Part shown: piece after piece, positions 18,913 through 27,474 of the stretch
Position numbering within the stretch: position 1 is the stretch's first letter
How the letters are laid out: each line of letters begins with the position of its first letter
DNA from: Pannonibacter anstelovis
GTDB lineage: Bacteria > Pseudomonadota > Alphaproteobacteria > Rhizobiales > Stappiaceae
Direction of reading: 5' to 3'
Assembly (NCBI RefSeq): GCF_036881715.1
Contig: NZ_JBAKBF010000012.1
Coordinates: 62,001 to 126,000 of the forward strand
DNA length: 64,000 bases
Translations under genes and position numbers: made by a program
Notes under the pieces: generated by a model
The model's database searches: none
Told to the model about the DNA's origin: nothing
Seen by the model: only the letters and a program-made list of their open reading frames with translations

Positions 18913-19872
18913 ATGATGCCTCACGTGCAGCCACTTACCATTATCATGTATCACTACATCCGCGATTTCACGCGGACACGTTATCCAGGGATAAAAGGGC
19001 TGGATCTGGCTGGCTTCCGGCGTCAGCTGGACTATCTTCAATCACGCCACACCATCGTCCGGGTGCGCGATGTAGTGGCGGCTCAACGCGGCGAGAGCGG
19101 CTTGCCGGCTGATGCGGCGCTGCTCACCTTTGACGATGCCTACGCAGAGCATTACGCGCTGGTCTTTCCCGAGCTTTACGAACGCAAGCTGGAAGGCGCA
19201 TTCTTCGCGCCTGTCGATCCGGTCTGCCATGGAAAACTGCTGGATGTGAACCGGATCCACTTCATTCTCGCAGCCAATGCGGCACAGGGCGGGGATCCGG
19301 AAGAGATATCAGCGAAGCTGGATGCAGCTTTGCGGGAGGCGGAGGCCGGATGGAATCTGGAACCTGTCGAGGCCTACCGGGCGCAATGGGCTCATCCGAA
19401 CCGGTTTGATGACGCCGAAACGATCTATATCAAGCGGATGCTGCAAACCGCTCTGCCCGAGGCGCTGCGCCACAGGATTGCCGTGGACCTGTTCGCCCAT
19501 TTCGTTTCGATGGATGAAGCGGCCTTTGCGGGCGAGCTCTACATGAGCGAACAGCAGGCCCGGCTGATGCAGGGTTGCGGCATGTATTTCGGCTCCCACG
19601 GAGCATCTCACCACTGGCTTAACCGCGTTCCGCGTGAAATCCAGGAAGCAGAAGTTGACCGGAGCCTTGAATTCCTGCGCCGCATAGGCTCACCGGTCGA
19701 TGATCATTGGGTGATGTGCTACCCCTATGGCGGCTGGAATGAGGGCCTGCTCGACGTTCTCAGAGACCGCAATTGCACCCTGGGGCTGACGACGGAAGTG
19801 GCAACAGCTTTGATTAATCAACACGACCCGCTGCTGCTGCCACGGTTCGACACCAACGATTTCCCGCGCTGA
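18913..19872 (+). CDS. Polysaccharide deacetylase (NodB-type) family protein
   Basis: 319 residues from ATG 18913 (AAGG seven bases upstream). The NodB fold is shown by the start PLTIIMYHYIRDF, the metal/catalytic LTFDDAY and the HGASHHWLNR histidine motif (H-x3-H). CYPYGGWNEGLLDVL is the late conserved block. There is no signal peptide, so it acts in the cytoplasm, perhaps on a sugar-nucleotide-linked or lipid-linked N-acetylated substrate. The insertion between ~110 and 210 is helical. It is isolated, upstream of the IS element. Confidence 0.85.
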   Translation: MMPHVQPLTIIMYHYIRDFTRTRYPGIKGLDLAGFRRQLDYLQSRHTIVRVRDVVAAQRGESGLPADAALLTFDDAYAEHYALVFPELYERKLEGAFFAPVDPVCHGKLLDVNRIHFILAANAAQGGDPEEISAKLDAALREAEAGWNLEPVEAYRAQWAHPNRFDDAETIYIKRMLQTALPEALRHRIAVDLFAHFVSMDEAAFAGELYMSEQQARLMQGCGMYFGSHGASHHWLNRVPREIQEAEVDRSLEFLRRIGSPVDDHWVMCYPYGGWNEGLLDVLRDRNCTLGLTTEVATALINQHDPLLLPRFDTNDFPR

Positions 19873-19974
19873 GTTTCAGTTCACGAACCGTCATGCCACG
19901 GCATCCAGTGCTGATGCATCACGCCTTGAAGCAGCTCAGACGCCGCACAGGCTTTGCGAGCTGTCGAGGTGTCC

Positions 19975-20008
19975 AGCTCATCGGAGCTGATATCAGTTCC
20001 GATGAGCT
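19975..20008. repeat. Inverted repeat near the left end of the IS
   Basis: AGCTCATCGGA (19975-19985) and TCCGATGAGCT (19998-20008) form a perfect 11-bp dyad with a 12-bp middle that itself contains CTGATATCAG. It lies 100 bp left of the IS insertion. It could be an operator, an old element end or a hairpin. Confidence 0.5.
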
Positions 20009-20102
20009 ACCGGCGCCTGATTAGGCCGGTCCTGATCACTGTCTGCCCTGTAAAGGTGTGGCGCGGCCTCAGTGCCAAAGGCCTTCCAGCACAGTTTGAT
20101 CG

Positions 20103-21055
20103 TTACGTTGAACCGCGCCGGGTTTGCCGGAGGCTGATTTTCGTTGGTTGCGCGGCCATGGGCTCGGTTTCCAGAGCTGCGTAGAAGTTGGCTTCGGCTT
20201 CTGCGGGCGGGATGTTCCCGATGGGCTCGAGGAGGCGGCGGTTGTTGAACCAGTCCACCCATTCGAGGGTTGCGTATTCCACCGCCTCGAGGCTGCGCCA
20301 CGGGCCACGGCGGTGGATGACCTCGGCTTTGAAAAGACCGTTGATCGTCTCAGCCGGCGCCTTGTCATGGCTGTCGCCGATGCTCCCGACAGAGGGTTCG
20401 ATGCCCGCGTCGGCCAGTCGCTCGGTGTATTTGATGGACAGATATTGGCTGCCTCTGTCGCTGTGGTGGACCAGTCCCCCATGCCCTTTCCGGGCCGGCG
20501 ATCATGCACCGCCTGCTCCAGGGCATCGAGGACGAAGCCTGCATGCGCCGAGGGGCTAACGCGCCAGCCGACGATGCGGCGGGCATAGGCGTCGATGACG
20601 AAGGCGACATAGACGAAGCCTCTCCACGTCGCGACATAGGTGAAGTCTGATACCCAAAGCCTGTTGGGCGCTGGCACGCGGAACTGACGGTTCACTTTAT
20701 CCAGCGGACACGGTGCCTTCTTGTCCGGGACCGTCGTGCGATGCGGCTTGCCCCGGATAATGCCTTGAATGCCTAGGTCCTTCATCAATCTCGCGACTGT
20801 GCAGCGCGCGGCATCGAAGCCCTCGCGGCCAAGCTGCCGCCAGACCTTCCGGACACCGTAAACCCGCCAGTTCTCTTCGAAGACCCGAAGGATCTCGGGG
20901 CGCAGAGCCTCATCCCGGCGCACACGGTCCGACAGCTGCGCCGGATCGGCCCGCTTGGCCAGATGTTCATAATAGGTGGCCGGGGCAATCGGCAGCACAC
21001 TGCAAATCGGCTCGGCCCCGTGCGCATACCGATGCGCGTCAATGAAACCCACCAT
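20103..21055 (-). pseudogene. IS3-family transposase OrfB, frameshifted
   Basis: The first ~200 residues read as an IS3 OrfB: GVRKVWRQLGREGFD, then LWVSDFTYVATWRGFVYVAF with the first catalytic Asp, and VIDAYARRIVGWRVS with the second. After residue ~190 the frame is lost at a C5 run (20476-20480 on the plus strand). In the next frame the sequence continues as LVHHSDRGSQYLSIKYTERL, through DSHDKAPAETINGLFKAEVI with the catalytic Glu, to the stop at 20103. The change is a one-base deletion; a sequencing slip in the homopolymer is the alternative. Confidence 0.88.
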
Positions 21056-21430
21056 CACTTCGACCGGAGGTCGAGCTCCGCCATCGCCAAATACGCGCTG
21101 GCCTTGCGCAGGATTTCGTTCGCCTGGCGCAACTCGCGGTTCTCTCTACAGCGCCTTCATCCGCTCGGCCAGCTCAGTCGGGATGCCGGCGCGCTTGCCG
21201 CTGTCGACCTCGGCCCTCTTGACCCAGTCATTCAGCGTATGCGCCGAGCAGCCGATCTTTGCGGCAATCGACACGATGGCCTGCCAGCGCGCCCCGTGCT
21301 GGCCTTCGGTGTCCAACACCAACCGCACAGCGCGTTCGCGCACCTCAGGGGAAAACTTGTTCGTTGTCTTGCTCATGATGCTCCATCCTACTCAGGAGTT
21401 GGAGCCTCCGGAAAACCCGGCGCGGTTCAA
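20108..21430 (-). mobile_element. IS3-family insertion sequence, degenerate but with intact ends
   Basis: The ends are ~30-bp inverted repeats: TTGAACCGCGCCGGGTTTGC at 20108 and its mirror ending CCCGGCGCGGTTCAA at 21430. They differ at only a few positions. TACG occurs directly outside both ends (20104-20107 and 21431-21434), a 4-bp target duplication. Inside, orfA and orfB are on the minus strand and both are interrupted, so the copy should not transpose by itself. Length is 1323 bp, normal for the family. The intact duplication shows simple insertion without later rearrangement. Confidence 0.92.
21055..21376 (-). pseudogene. IS3-family OrfA helix-turn-helix protein, interrupted
   Basis: Starts MSKTTNKFSPEVRERAVRLV with a classic IS3 HTH (IVSIAAKIGCSAHTLNDWVK). 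A TAG at 21146-21148 stops it after ERMKAL. The rest of OrfA, NRELRQANEILRKASAYLAM then AELDLRSK, continues in another frame to the TGA at 21055, which overlaps the orfB start. Thus orfA carries a nonsense change plus a frame shift. Confidence 0.85.
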
Positions 21431-21913
21431 TACGCTCGAAAACCGCTCTAAGTGGACAGCTTATAGAGCAAGGCGAAATCAAGTTTTTACAGTCAAATTA
21501 AAATACGAAATAATTCAAAATTTGGTCAGGGGATTTATTCTCATAATAATTGAAGGCTTTCCGAAACCGGAGGCTCCGGCATTAAAGCGCACCTTGGCCT
21601 GATCCCCGTCTCGAACACAAATGGAACTTGGGATATTATTGCAGAAATTGAGGTTTCGACCATGTCTGAACTCAATTAAGTTATTTCAACGGTGCGGGCC
21701 ATCGCCAGCGTCGCACGAAGTGGGACGTTCATCATGCTCGGGTCTGCATAAGCAATGCCCCAATTTTCACCATGCGCGGCGCGACGTCTGCCCAGCCAAT
21801 AACTGGCCTTTCAAGCGCGGCCAATGCCCTCCGTTGCCAATGCAGAGCAGAGGGCAGCTGCCACAAGAATCCTGTTATGCGTTACTGCCAGTACGGCGCG
21901 CGCAGCACCGTGC
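21431..21913. other. Gap between the IS and the CDF transporter
   Basis: About 480 bp; the left half is AT-rich. The minus strand between ~21690 and 21890 shows a coding-like stretch (MMNVPLRATLAMARTVEIT) broken by stops, perhaps a gene relic. No intact gene or RNA is seen. Confidence 0.4.
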
Positions 21914-22834
21914 CTATACGGCCCATTCTTCGTCCGTGGTGAACACGATTGTCAGCCAGCGATCGTGCCCTTCGCCGCCAAGCTCCCGTCCAACTTCGTC
22001 ACGGATTGCGTCCCATTCCTCAAGGCGCCGTGCCGGCCAGTTTTGTGGCACGATGAAGAAGAGTTCGATCTGACGGCCACGCCCGACGCGAGCGACATAG
22101 GAGTAATGCGAGGAGAAGCCGAATTTTTGGACAGTGGCGATCGCAACCTTGTCCACATGCTGCTTCAACTCGGGGGGCGTCACTAGCAGGATATCCAACA
22201 GGGCCTGCTTCACATTCGCTAAAGGCATTGGAATAATGATAAGGCACACCAATGCCAAAATGCCTGGATCCGTGTAAGGTGCAAGCCATGCATATTTGGT
22301 CTGCAGCAGCATGTAGCCTGCAACGAAAGCAACACAGAGCGCAGCACTCAACATCGCGCTCATGAACCACCCCTTGGCATCGAGTGCGACGAAGGCGGAC
22401 TTCAACGTGCGGTTCTTGCGGCTTACAAACCATGCCATGGCAAGTGCTACTGCGAATGTCACGAACGTGACGGCGATGGCGTAATCGAACGCGATCAGGC
22501 GCCCGCCCTCCTTCAGACTGTCGACCGCATTAATCAGCGCGTAGAATGCAGCGCCTATCAACAAGGTTCCGGTAAGGCCTAGAACAATAGGTTCCAGATG
22601 CCAAAACCCCATTGTGAACCGCTCGACCAGTTTTCCCTCCGGCTTTGGCTGTGCTGATGCAGCAATCAATCGAGCCACTGACAGTGCCAGAACAGTCATG
22701 AATGCATCGGTAAGCGAATAAATACCATCAAAAACAACTGCAAATGAACCTGAATATAGACCAGCGCCAATGCCGCAGAAGGCCAATGCGATGGTTGCAA
22801 CGATCGAAAGCTTCAAAAGAGATTGCTCGGTCAT
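21914..22834 (-). CDS. Cation diffusion facilitator (CDF) family metal transporter
   Basis: 306 residues with six hydrophobic segments. TM2 carries FDGIYSLTDAFMTVLA, placing Asp residues where CDF proteins bind Zn/Fe/Mn; TM5 has FVALDAKGWFMSAMLSAAL with another Asp. The C-terminal ~85 residues form the cytoplasmic ferredoxin-like domain (LLVTPPELKQHVDKVAI). CDF proteins export divalent cations by proton antiport. The substrate is not predictable, as the DxxxD-type residues deviate from the ZitB pattern. It lies next to the IS, facing a promoter gap. Confidence 0.85.
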   Translation of the reverse strand: MTEQSLLKLSIVATIALAFCGIGAGLYSGSFAVVFDGIYSLTDAFMTVLALSVARLIAASAQPKPEGKLVERFTMGFWHLEPIVLGLTGTLLIGAAFYALINAVDSLKEGGRLIAFDYAIAVTFVTFAVALAMAWFVSRKNRTLKSAFVALDAKGWFMSAMLSAALCVAFVAGYMLLQTKYAWLAPYTDPGILALVCLIIIPMPLANVKQALLDILLVTPPELKQHVDKVAIATVQKFGFSSHYSYVARVGRGRQIELFFIVPQNWPARRLEEWDAIRDEVGRELGGEGHDRWLTIVFTTDEEWAV

Positions 22835-23709
22835 AATATTTCTTCTTCTCTAAAAATGCACCCGGAGCCCGCAAGCTAATTTATTACCTCAATATCGTTT
22901 CCTGCCTGCAACCTTTCAGAGCCGTTTGATTATGAACTATTCTTGCAGGAGTGAAATTTCTTGGAGTTTCAAACGCTCACATTCGTAGAAGAACGCATCC
23001 AATACACCGAATTTCGCCCATTGTCATCCGCTTCTATCTAATTTTAATGTTCGGGAAATAGCATGTTATTTCGAAAGAAGTCTGAAACCATCCAAAGCTC
23101 AGTACCATTACGCTGCAAGCCTAGACCGGTGGCATCTCGAAGCTCTTCAGTTGAATAGGTTCTCGATGAGCGGATCGTTGGCTCCGGCCACCACCTCTTG
23201 CGGAACACGTGAGTACTGATCATCGCGAGCTGCACTTTGGAGGGATCTCTGGATCAACAAGAGCCTGTACAACCTCGTCCCGAAGTCACGATGCCTTCAA
23301 CCCGGCCCAGCGTCGCCGTCCCTCGAGTTACTCGAGTAACTCGCCCAGAGCCTCCATGCATTTTGATTGCCGCACAGAGGCTGGGACACATGTTTGCATC
23401 AATCTTCGCCGATTCCGGCAAACATGAGCTTCAAAGGTTCAAGAACCGGAACTTTCGGTGAGAGTGAAGCGTTACCCGAACTCCGTTTGCTTTCACCGCC
23501 GGCGCGTCCTGTTCCCGCATGAGCGCGGGACCGATTGCATCGCCTGACAATATGCAATCGATCACTGCAGAGCCAGATCCCGGCGTATTTGTCATAGAAC
23601 CGGCTATGGAAAACCGGGTCATATGATGTAAAGTCAAACACTGAAGCATCTCCTGAACCCTGGAGGAGTATCGGGCACATGTCATGACGCCCAAATCTGA
23701 AGGAAGACA
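22835..23709. other. Long gap upstream of the BCCT transporter
   Basis: About 875 bp with no supported gene. The left part (22840-23050) is AT-rich. At 23324-23343 there is a perfect 20-bp palindrome. Short ORFs in the middle have no ribosome site or recognisable motif and may be relics. The last 60 bp form the leader of the BCCT gene. Confidence 0.5.
23324..23343. promoter_or_regulatory. Perfect 20-bp palindrome, candidate operator
   Basis: CGAGTTACTCGAGTAACTCG reads identically on both strands and contains a central CTCGAG and repeated CTCGAG/CTCG units. It stands ~370 bp upstream of the BCCT start. Palindromes of this length are typical dimer-binding sites. No regulator gene is adjacent. 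Confidence 0.5.
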
Positions 23710-25383
23710 ATGACAGAAGAAACAGAAAAGCCAGTCAGCGAAATCGATATCGACACCCAAACCGAGAGTGAGCCTATCCCTGAGCCAGAGGGAGAGACCG
23801 AGATCATTGAAACAGACTATGAAATCGGTCAGGATAATTTCACAAGTTCTTGGAAACTGGAATTCGACATTCATCAGGTGGTTTTCACCGTGTCCGCGCT
23901 CGGCATTGTGGCTTTCACCTTCCTCACGCTGGCTTATCAGAGCGAGCTGGAACCCGTATTCGTCGGCGTTCGCAACTGGTTGACCAGCTCTCTCGACTGG
24001 TTCTTTCTACTCTCGGGCAACGTCTTTGTTCTGCTTTGCCTGTTCCTGATCGTGTCGCCGCTTGGCAAGGTGCGTCTCGGCGGCCCCGACGCTACCCCCA
24101 CCTACAACTATGTCGGCTGGTTCTCTATGCTGTTTGCTGCGGGCATGGGCATTGGCCTGATGTTCTATGGCGTATCCGAGCCGATCAGCCATTTCGAAGC
24201 TGCCCTGGGCGGTGTCACGGTTGACGGGAACGGACTGCGGACAGACTGGGCCCCTCTTCAGGGCGCTCAAGGCAACGAGGCTGAAGCTATGCGCCTTGGC
24301 ATGGCGGCTACCATCTTCCACTGGGGTCTGCACCCCTGGGCCATCTATGCCGTTGTGGCGCTGTCACTGTCGCTGTTTGCCTATAACAAGGGCCTGCCGC
24401 TGACCTTGCGCTCCTGCTTCTACCCGATCTTCGGTGAAAGGGTGTGGGGCTGGCCGGGACACATCATCGACATTCTCGCCATCTTTGCCACCATCTTCGG
24501 CCTCGCCACCTCACTGGGCATCGGCGCGCAGCAATCCGCCGCCGGTCTGAACTTCCTGTTCGGCATCCCCACTGAAGACCCCACGCTTGTGACCCTGATC
24601 ATCATCATCACAGCCATCGCGCTGTTCTCGGTGGTGGCAGGCCTCGATGCAGGTGTCAAAAGGCTTTCCGAAATCAACATGGCGCTTGCGGCCATCCTGC
24701 TCCTGTTTGTGGTCGCATTTGGCCCGACAACACAGATCATCTCCGATTTCTTCCAGAACGTGGCCGCCTATGGCGAGTATCTGCCGGCCCTGGCGATGCC
24801 GTTTGGCCGTGAGGACCATAATTTCGCCTCCGGCTGGACTGCCTTCTACTGGGCATGGTGGATCAGCTGGTCTCCCTTCGTGGGCATGTTTATCGCCCGG
24901 GTCAGCCGGGGCCGCACGGTGCGCGAGTTCCTGATCGCGGTGCTGATCGTGCCGACGGTCCTGTCGATCCTGTGGATGACGGCGATGGGCGGCACGGCGA
25001 TCAGCCAGATTGTTCACGACGGCTTCACCGGCGCGAAAGATGCTGCACTGGAACTGAAGCTGTTCGAGATGCTGACGCAACTGCCCTTTACCGGACTGAC
25101 TTCTCTCGTCGGGATCATTCTGGTGGTGGTCTTCTTCATCACCTCCTCGGATTCCGGCAGTCTTGTGATCGACACCATCGCTGCAGGCGGCAAGGTGAAT
25201 GCGCCCACGCCGCAGCGGGTGTTCTGGGCCAGCTTCGAGGGCTTTCTCGCCGTTGCCCTGCTGCTTGGCGGCGGATTGGCCGCGTTGCAGGCAATGGCTG
25301 TCTCGACAGGCCTGCCGTTCACCATCGTGCTTCTGGGCGCCTGCTATTCGATCGTGCGCGGCCTGATGAACGAGCCTCGGTAA
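23710..25383 (+). CDS. BCCT family betaine/carnitine/choline transporter
   Basis: 557 residues; ATG 23710 follows GAAGGAAG. The first ~55 residues are strongly acidic (Glu/Asp-rich) and cytoplasmic, then twelve membrane segments follow. Family signatures are GMGIGLMFYGVSEPISHFE (TM3 region, glycine stretch) and WWISWSPFVGMFIARVSRGR with TVREF (TM8). It imports quaternary ammonium solutes such as glycine betaine, using Na+ or H+. The C-terminus stops ~10 residues after TM12 (RGLMNEPR), so it lacks the long osmosensing tail of BetP. No bet genes are nearby. Confidence 0.93.
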   Translation: MTEETEKPVSEIDIDTQTESEPIPEPEGETEIIETDYEIGQDNFTSSWKLEFDIHQVVFTVSALGIVAFTFLTLAYQSELEPVFVGVRNWLTSSLDWFFLLSGNVFVLLCLFLIVSPLGKVRLGGPDATPTYNYVGWFSMLFAAGMGIGLMFYGVSEPISHFEAALGGVTVDGNGLRTDWAPLQGAQGNEAEAMRLGMAATIFHWGLHPWAIYAVVALSLSLFAYNKGLPLTLRSCFYPIFGERVWGWPGHIIDILAIFATIFGLATSLGIGAQQSAAGLNFLFGIPTEDPTLVTLIIIITAIALFSVVAGLDAGVKRLSEINMALAAILLLFVVAFGPTTQIISDFFQNVAAYGEYLPALAMPFGREDHNFASGWTAFYWAWWISWSPFVGMFIARVSRGRTVREFLIAVLIVPTVLSILWMTAMGGTAISQIVHDGFTGAKDAALELKLFEMLTQLPFTGLTSLVGIILVVVFFITSSDSGSLVIDTIAAGGKVNAPTPQRVFWASFEGFLAVALLLGGGLAALQAMAVSTGLPFTIVLLGACYSIVRGLMNEPR

Positions 25384-25397
25384 CGGCCAGACAAACA

Positions 25398-25425
25398 GCC
25401 GGAGCGGTATCGCCGCCGCTCCGGC
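25398..25425 (+). terminator. Hairpin after the BCCT gene
   Basis: GCCGGAGCGG (25398-25407) pairs with CCGCTCCGGC (25416-25425), an 8-nt loop, 15 bp after the stop. No clear T-run follows. Confidence 0.65.
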
Positions 25426-25548
25426 ATCCTGTCATCCAATGGAAGCCGCAGCTGAGCGGAGGATGACCGAAGCACCAAAGGCACGGACAAGTGCCGGTCC
25501 GGCCAGCACTGGCACCCCAAGAGCAAACGCCGGTTTTCGTTGAAAAAA

Positions 25549-25624
25549 TGGTGGGCCCGGAGGGACTCGAACCCCCAACCAATCCGTTATGAGCGGACGG
25601 CTCTAACCATTGAGCTACAGGCCC
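25549..25624 (-). tRNA. tRNA-Ile2 (anticodon CAU, lysidine-modified type)
   Basis: On the minus strand the cloverleaf reads GGGCCTGTAGCTCAATGGTT, AGAGC, anticodon arm GTCCG-CTCATAA-CGGAT, a T arm GGGGGTTCGAGTCCC and an acceptor end CGGGCCCACCA with encoded CCA. The acceptor stem pairs with one G-T. The anticodon CAT would suggest Met, but the body (CTCA-TGGTTAGAGC, CTCATAA loop) matches the minor tRNA-Ile whose C34 is changed to lysidine by TilS and reads AUA. Confidence 0.88.
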
Positions 25625-25832
25625 TTGCCCGTCGTGCAGGCAGGTGTGAGGTATACCAGCGCAGGCGGAGGCTGCAAGTGTCTTGAGAGCGGAATATGCG
25701 CATGTTTCCGCCACGAATTCCTGTCAGAGATGTCCGCACAACCGGACACACGCGCAAGTGCATGCCTTGCGCCTGCCGCAATTGCGGGCAAGTGTCTGTT
25801 TGCCTTTTGGTTCTCAAGGGATTTTTTCATCC

Positions 25833-26624
25833 ATGACCTTGCATTCGCTCCCCCTCCGCCCGGTTTCGTCCCGTCCCCTCGCCGCCGTCCGTGCAGCGGC
25901 CCTGGCGCTCGTTCTGCCGCTTGGGCTTGCTGCCTTCACAGCGGCCCTCACCCCTGCCTTCGCACAGGAAGCAGCCGTCAAGAGCGAACGCTTCATTACG
26001 GTGCAAGGGTTTGGGTCCATCAGCGCCGTACCGGACAAGGCCACCCTCTCGGGCGGCGTGACCACCGACGCCGAAACCGCAGCCGATGCACTCGCCAGAA
26101 ACTCTGCCGCGCTCAACGCGGTGCTGGCAGCCCTGAAGGATGCGGGCGTCGCGGCCAAGGACATCCAGACCAGCAACTTCTCGATCCAGCCGCGCTATGG
26201 CGACTACTCCAAGTCCAGCCCGTCCGGCCTGCCGAAGATCGAGGGCTATCAGGTGTCCAATACGGTCAGCGTGCGGGTGAACGATCTTGCAAGACTCGGG
26301 CCGCTGCTGGACACCATGGTTTCCTCTGGCTCCAACACTATCAACGGCATCAACTTTGAAGTCAGCGGCGCCAACGAGAAGCGCGATGCTGCCCGTGAGG
26401 CCGCCGTTGCAGATGCCCGCCGCAAGGCAGAGCTCTTTGCCAAGGCCTCCGGCGCAAAGCTCGGCCGGGTGATGTCCATGTCAGAGGGTGGAGAAGGTGG
26501 CGCGCGCCCGATGTACCGCATGGCGGCGATGGCCATGGAGGCAGCCCCCGCCCCGGCACCCGTCATGGCGGGCGAGGAAACGCTCTATGCGAGCGTCACC
26601 GTCGTTTACGAACTGGTGGACTGA
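25833..26624 (+). CDS. SIMPL domain (DUF541) exported protein
   Basis: 263 residues from ATG 25833. It has an Arg-containing N-terminus and a hydrophobic signal (AALALVLPLGLAAFTAALTP) with AFAQE as cleavage region. The mature part has the SIMPL pattern ITVQGFGSISAVPDKATLS, then DIQTSNFSIQPRYGDYS and EGYQVSNTVSVRV. Relatives (YggE, BP26/Omp28) form periplasmic ring-shaped oligomers linked to oxidative stress tolerance. It is preceded by tRNA-Ile2 on the other strand and followed by a strong terminator. Confidence 0.9.
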   Translation: MTLHSLPLRPVSSRPLAAVRAAALALVLPLGLAAFTAALTPAFAQEAAVKSERFITVQGFGSISAVPDKATLSGGVTTDAETAADALARNSAALNAVLAALKDAGVAAKDIQTSNFSIQPRYGDYSKSSPSGLPKIEGYQVSNTVSVRVNDLARLGPLLDTMVSSGSNTINGINFEVSGANEKRDAAREAAVADARRKAELFAKASGAKLGRVMSMSEGGEGGARPMYRMAAMAMEAAPAPAPVMAGEETLYASVTVVYELVD

Positions 26625-26631
26625 AAGATAA

Positions 26632-26666
26632 TGAGGCTCCGGCCGTTGCCGGAGCCTCAATTCTCT
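26632..26666 (+). terminator. Terminator after the SIMPL gene
   Basis: TGAGGCTCCGGC (26632-26643) pairs perfectly with GCCGGAGCCTCA (26648-26659), 4-nt loop, followed by ATTCTCTT. Confidence 0.85.
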
Positions 26667-26727
26667 TGCGCACCGCCTCACCGTCCAAGCAAGGCAGGCC
26701 AGCGCTCTCAGGCGGGAAAAGGCTTTT

Positions 26728-27315
26728 TCACAGATACCGCAGCCACACCTGCATCGGCTTTTCGGTCTCCTCGGTGTCGCCCATGTCCTTCCAGGGAAAA
26801 TAGACGGTAGCCCCTTCCAGCGGCTTGTAGCCGCGCTTGATCCAGAAGCCGTCGAGCGGGCGGTAGTCCGCCGGGCGGGCCGGGTGATCTGCCGGGCGCA
26901 CCACGGTGCAGAAGCTCGCCTTGGCAAAGCCGAGTTTGCGGGCGTGGGCCTCGCGCTCGTCGAAGAAGCGGTGGCCGATGCCCTGGCCCCGGTACTGCGG
27001 CAGCAGAACGGATTCAGCCAGGTAGAAAATTTCCTTGAGGTTCAGCCCGCGGTCCTCGAAAGGCTGGCGGAACTGGATCACCTCTTGCGCCAGAGGCTCG
27101 CCGGTCGCCGCGCCAATGATGCGGTCCCCGTCAAAGGCGGCCACAATCAGGGCACCGGGCGTACCGGCATAACGGCTGATGTAACTGCGCTCATAGTCCA
27201 TGGACCCGTCATAAAGATAGGGCCAGTCGCGGAAGACCTCGATGCGAAGCCTTGCCAGATCGTCCAATGCGTCCTGAAGTTCTCCTCCAGTCAGGCTCTT
27301 CACTGTGACCGGCAT
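26728..27315 (-). CDS. GNAT family N-acetyltransferase
   Basis: 195 residues from ATG 27315, which follows GGGAGAG; longer upstream starts lack a ribosome site. The acetyl-CoA loop is VLLPQYRGQGIGHRFFDERE, giving the Q/R-x-x-G-x-G motif. VAAFDGDRIIGAATGEPLA is the preceding beta strands. The substrate cannot be told. It is monocistronic, convergent with the SIMPL gene. Confidence 0.88.
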   Translation of the reverse strand: MPVTVKSLTGGELQDALDDLARLRIEVFRDWPYLYDGSMDYERSYISRYAGTPGALIVAAFDGDRIIGAATGEPLAQEVIQFRQPFEDRGLNLKEIFYLAESVLLPQYRGQGIGHRFFDEREAHARKLGFAKASFCTVVRPADHPARPADYRPLDGFWIKRGYKPLEGATVYFPWKDMGDTEETEKPMQVWLRYL

Positions 27316-27474
27316 TTTCTCTCCCATGCATTTTATGGTCTGTTCTTGTTGCGCACACGATGCGGGCGCACACAGTAAAATCAACCCCCTTGATGGCATG
27401 AACAGCGTGTTGCAGATCTGCCATGCGGCAGGTGCAGGGCTTTCCTCACCGTAAGCCCTGGCCGCTGTAACACC

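Noticed and set aside
21621..22073. 150-codon plus-strand frame at the end of the CDF gene
   Set aside because: No ribosome site, Ser/Arg-rich low-complexity translation, overlaps the CDF C-terminus.
23044..23461. Overlapping short ORFs in the BCCT upstream gap
   Set aside because: No ribosome sites, no motif, conflicting frames on both strands.
25549..25624. tRNA-Met from the CAT anticodon
   Set aside because: The body and the CTCATAA loop match the lysidine-type tRNA-Ile2 better than elongator or initiator tRNA-Met.
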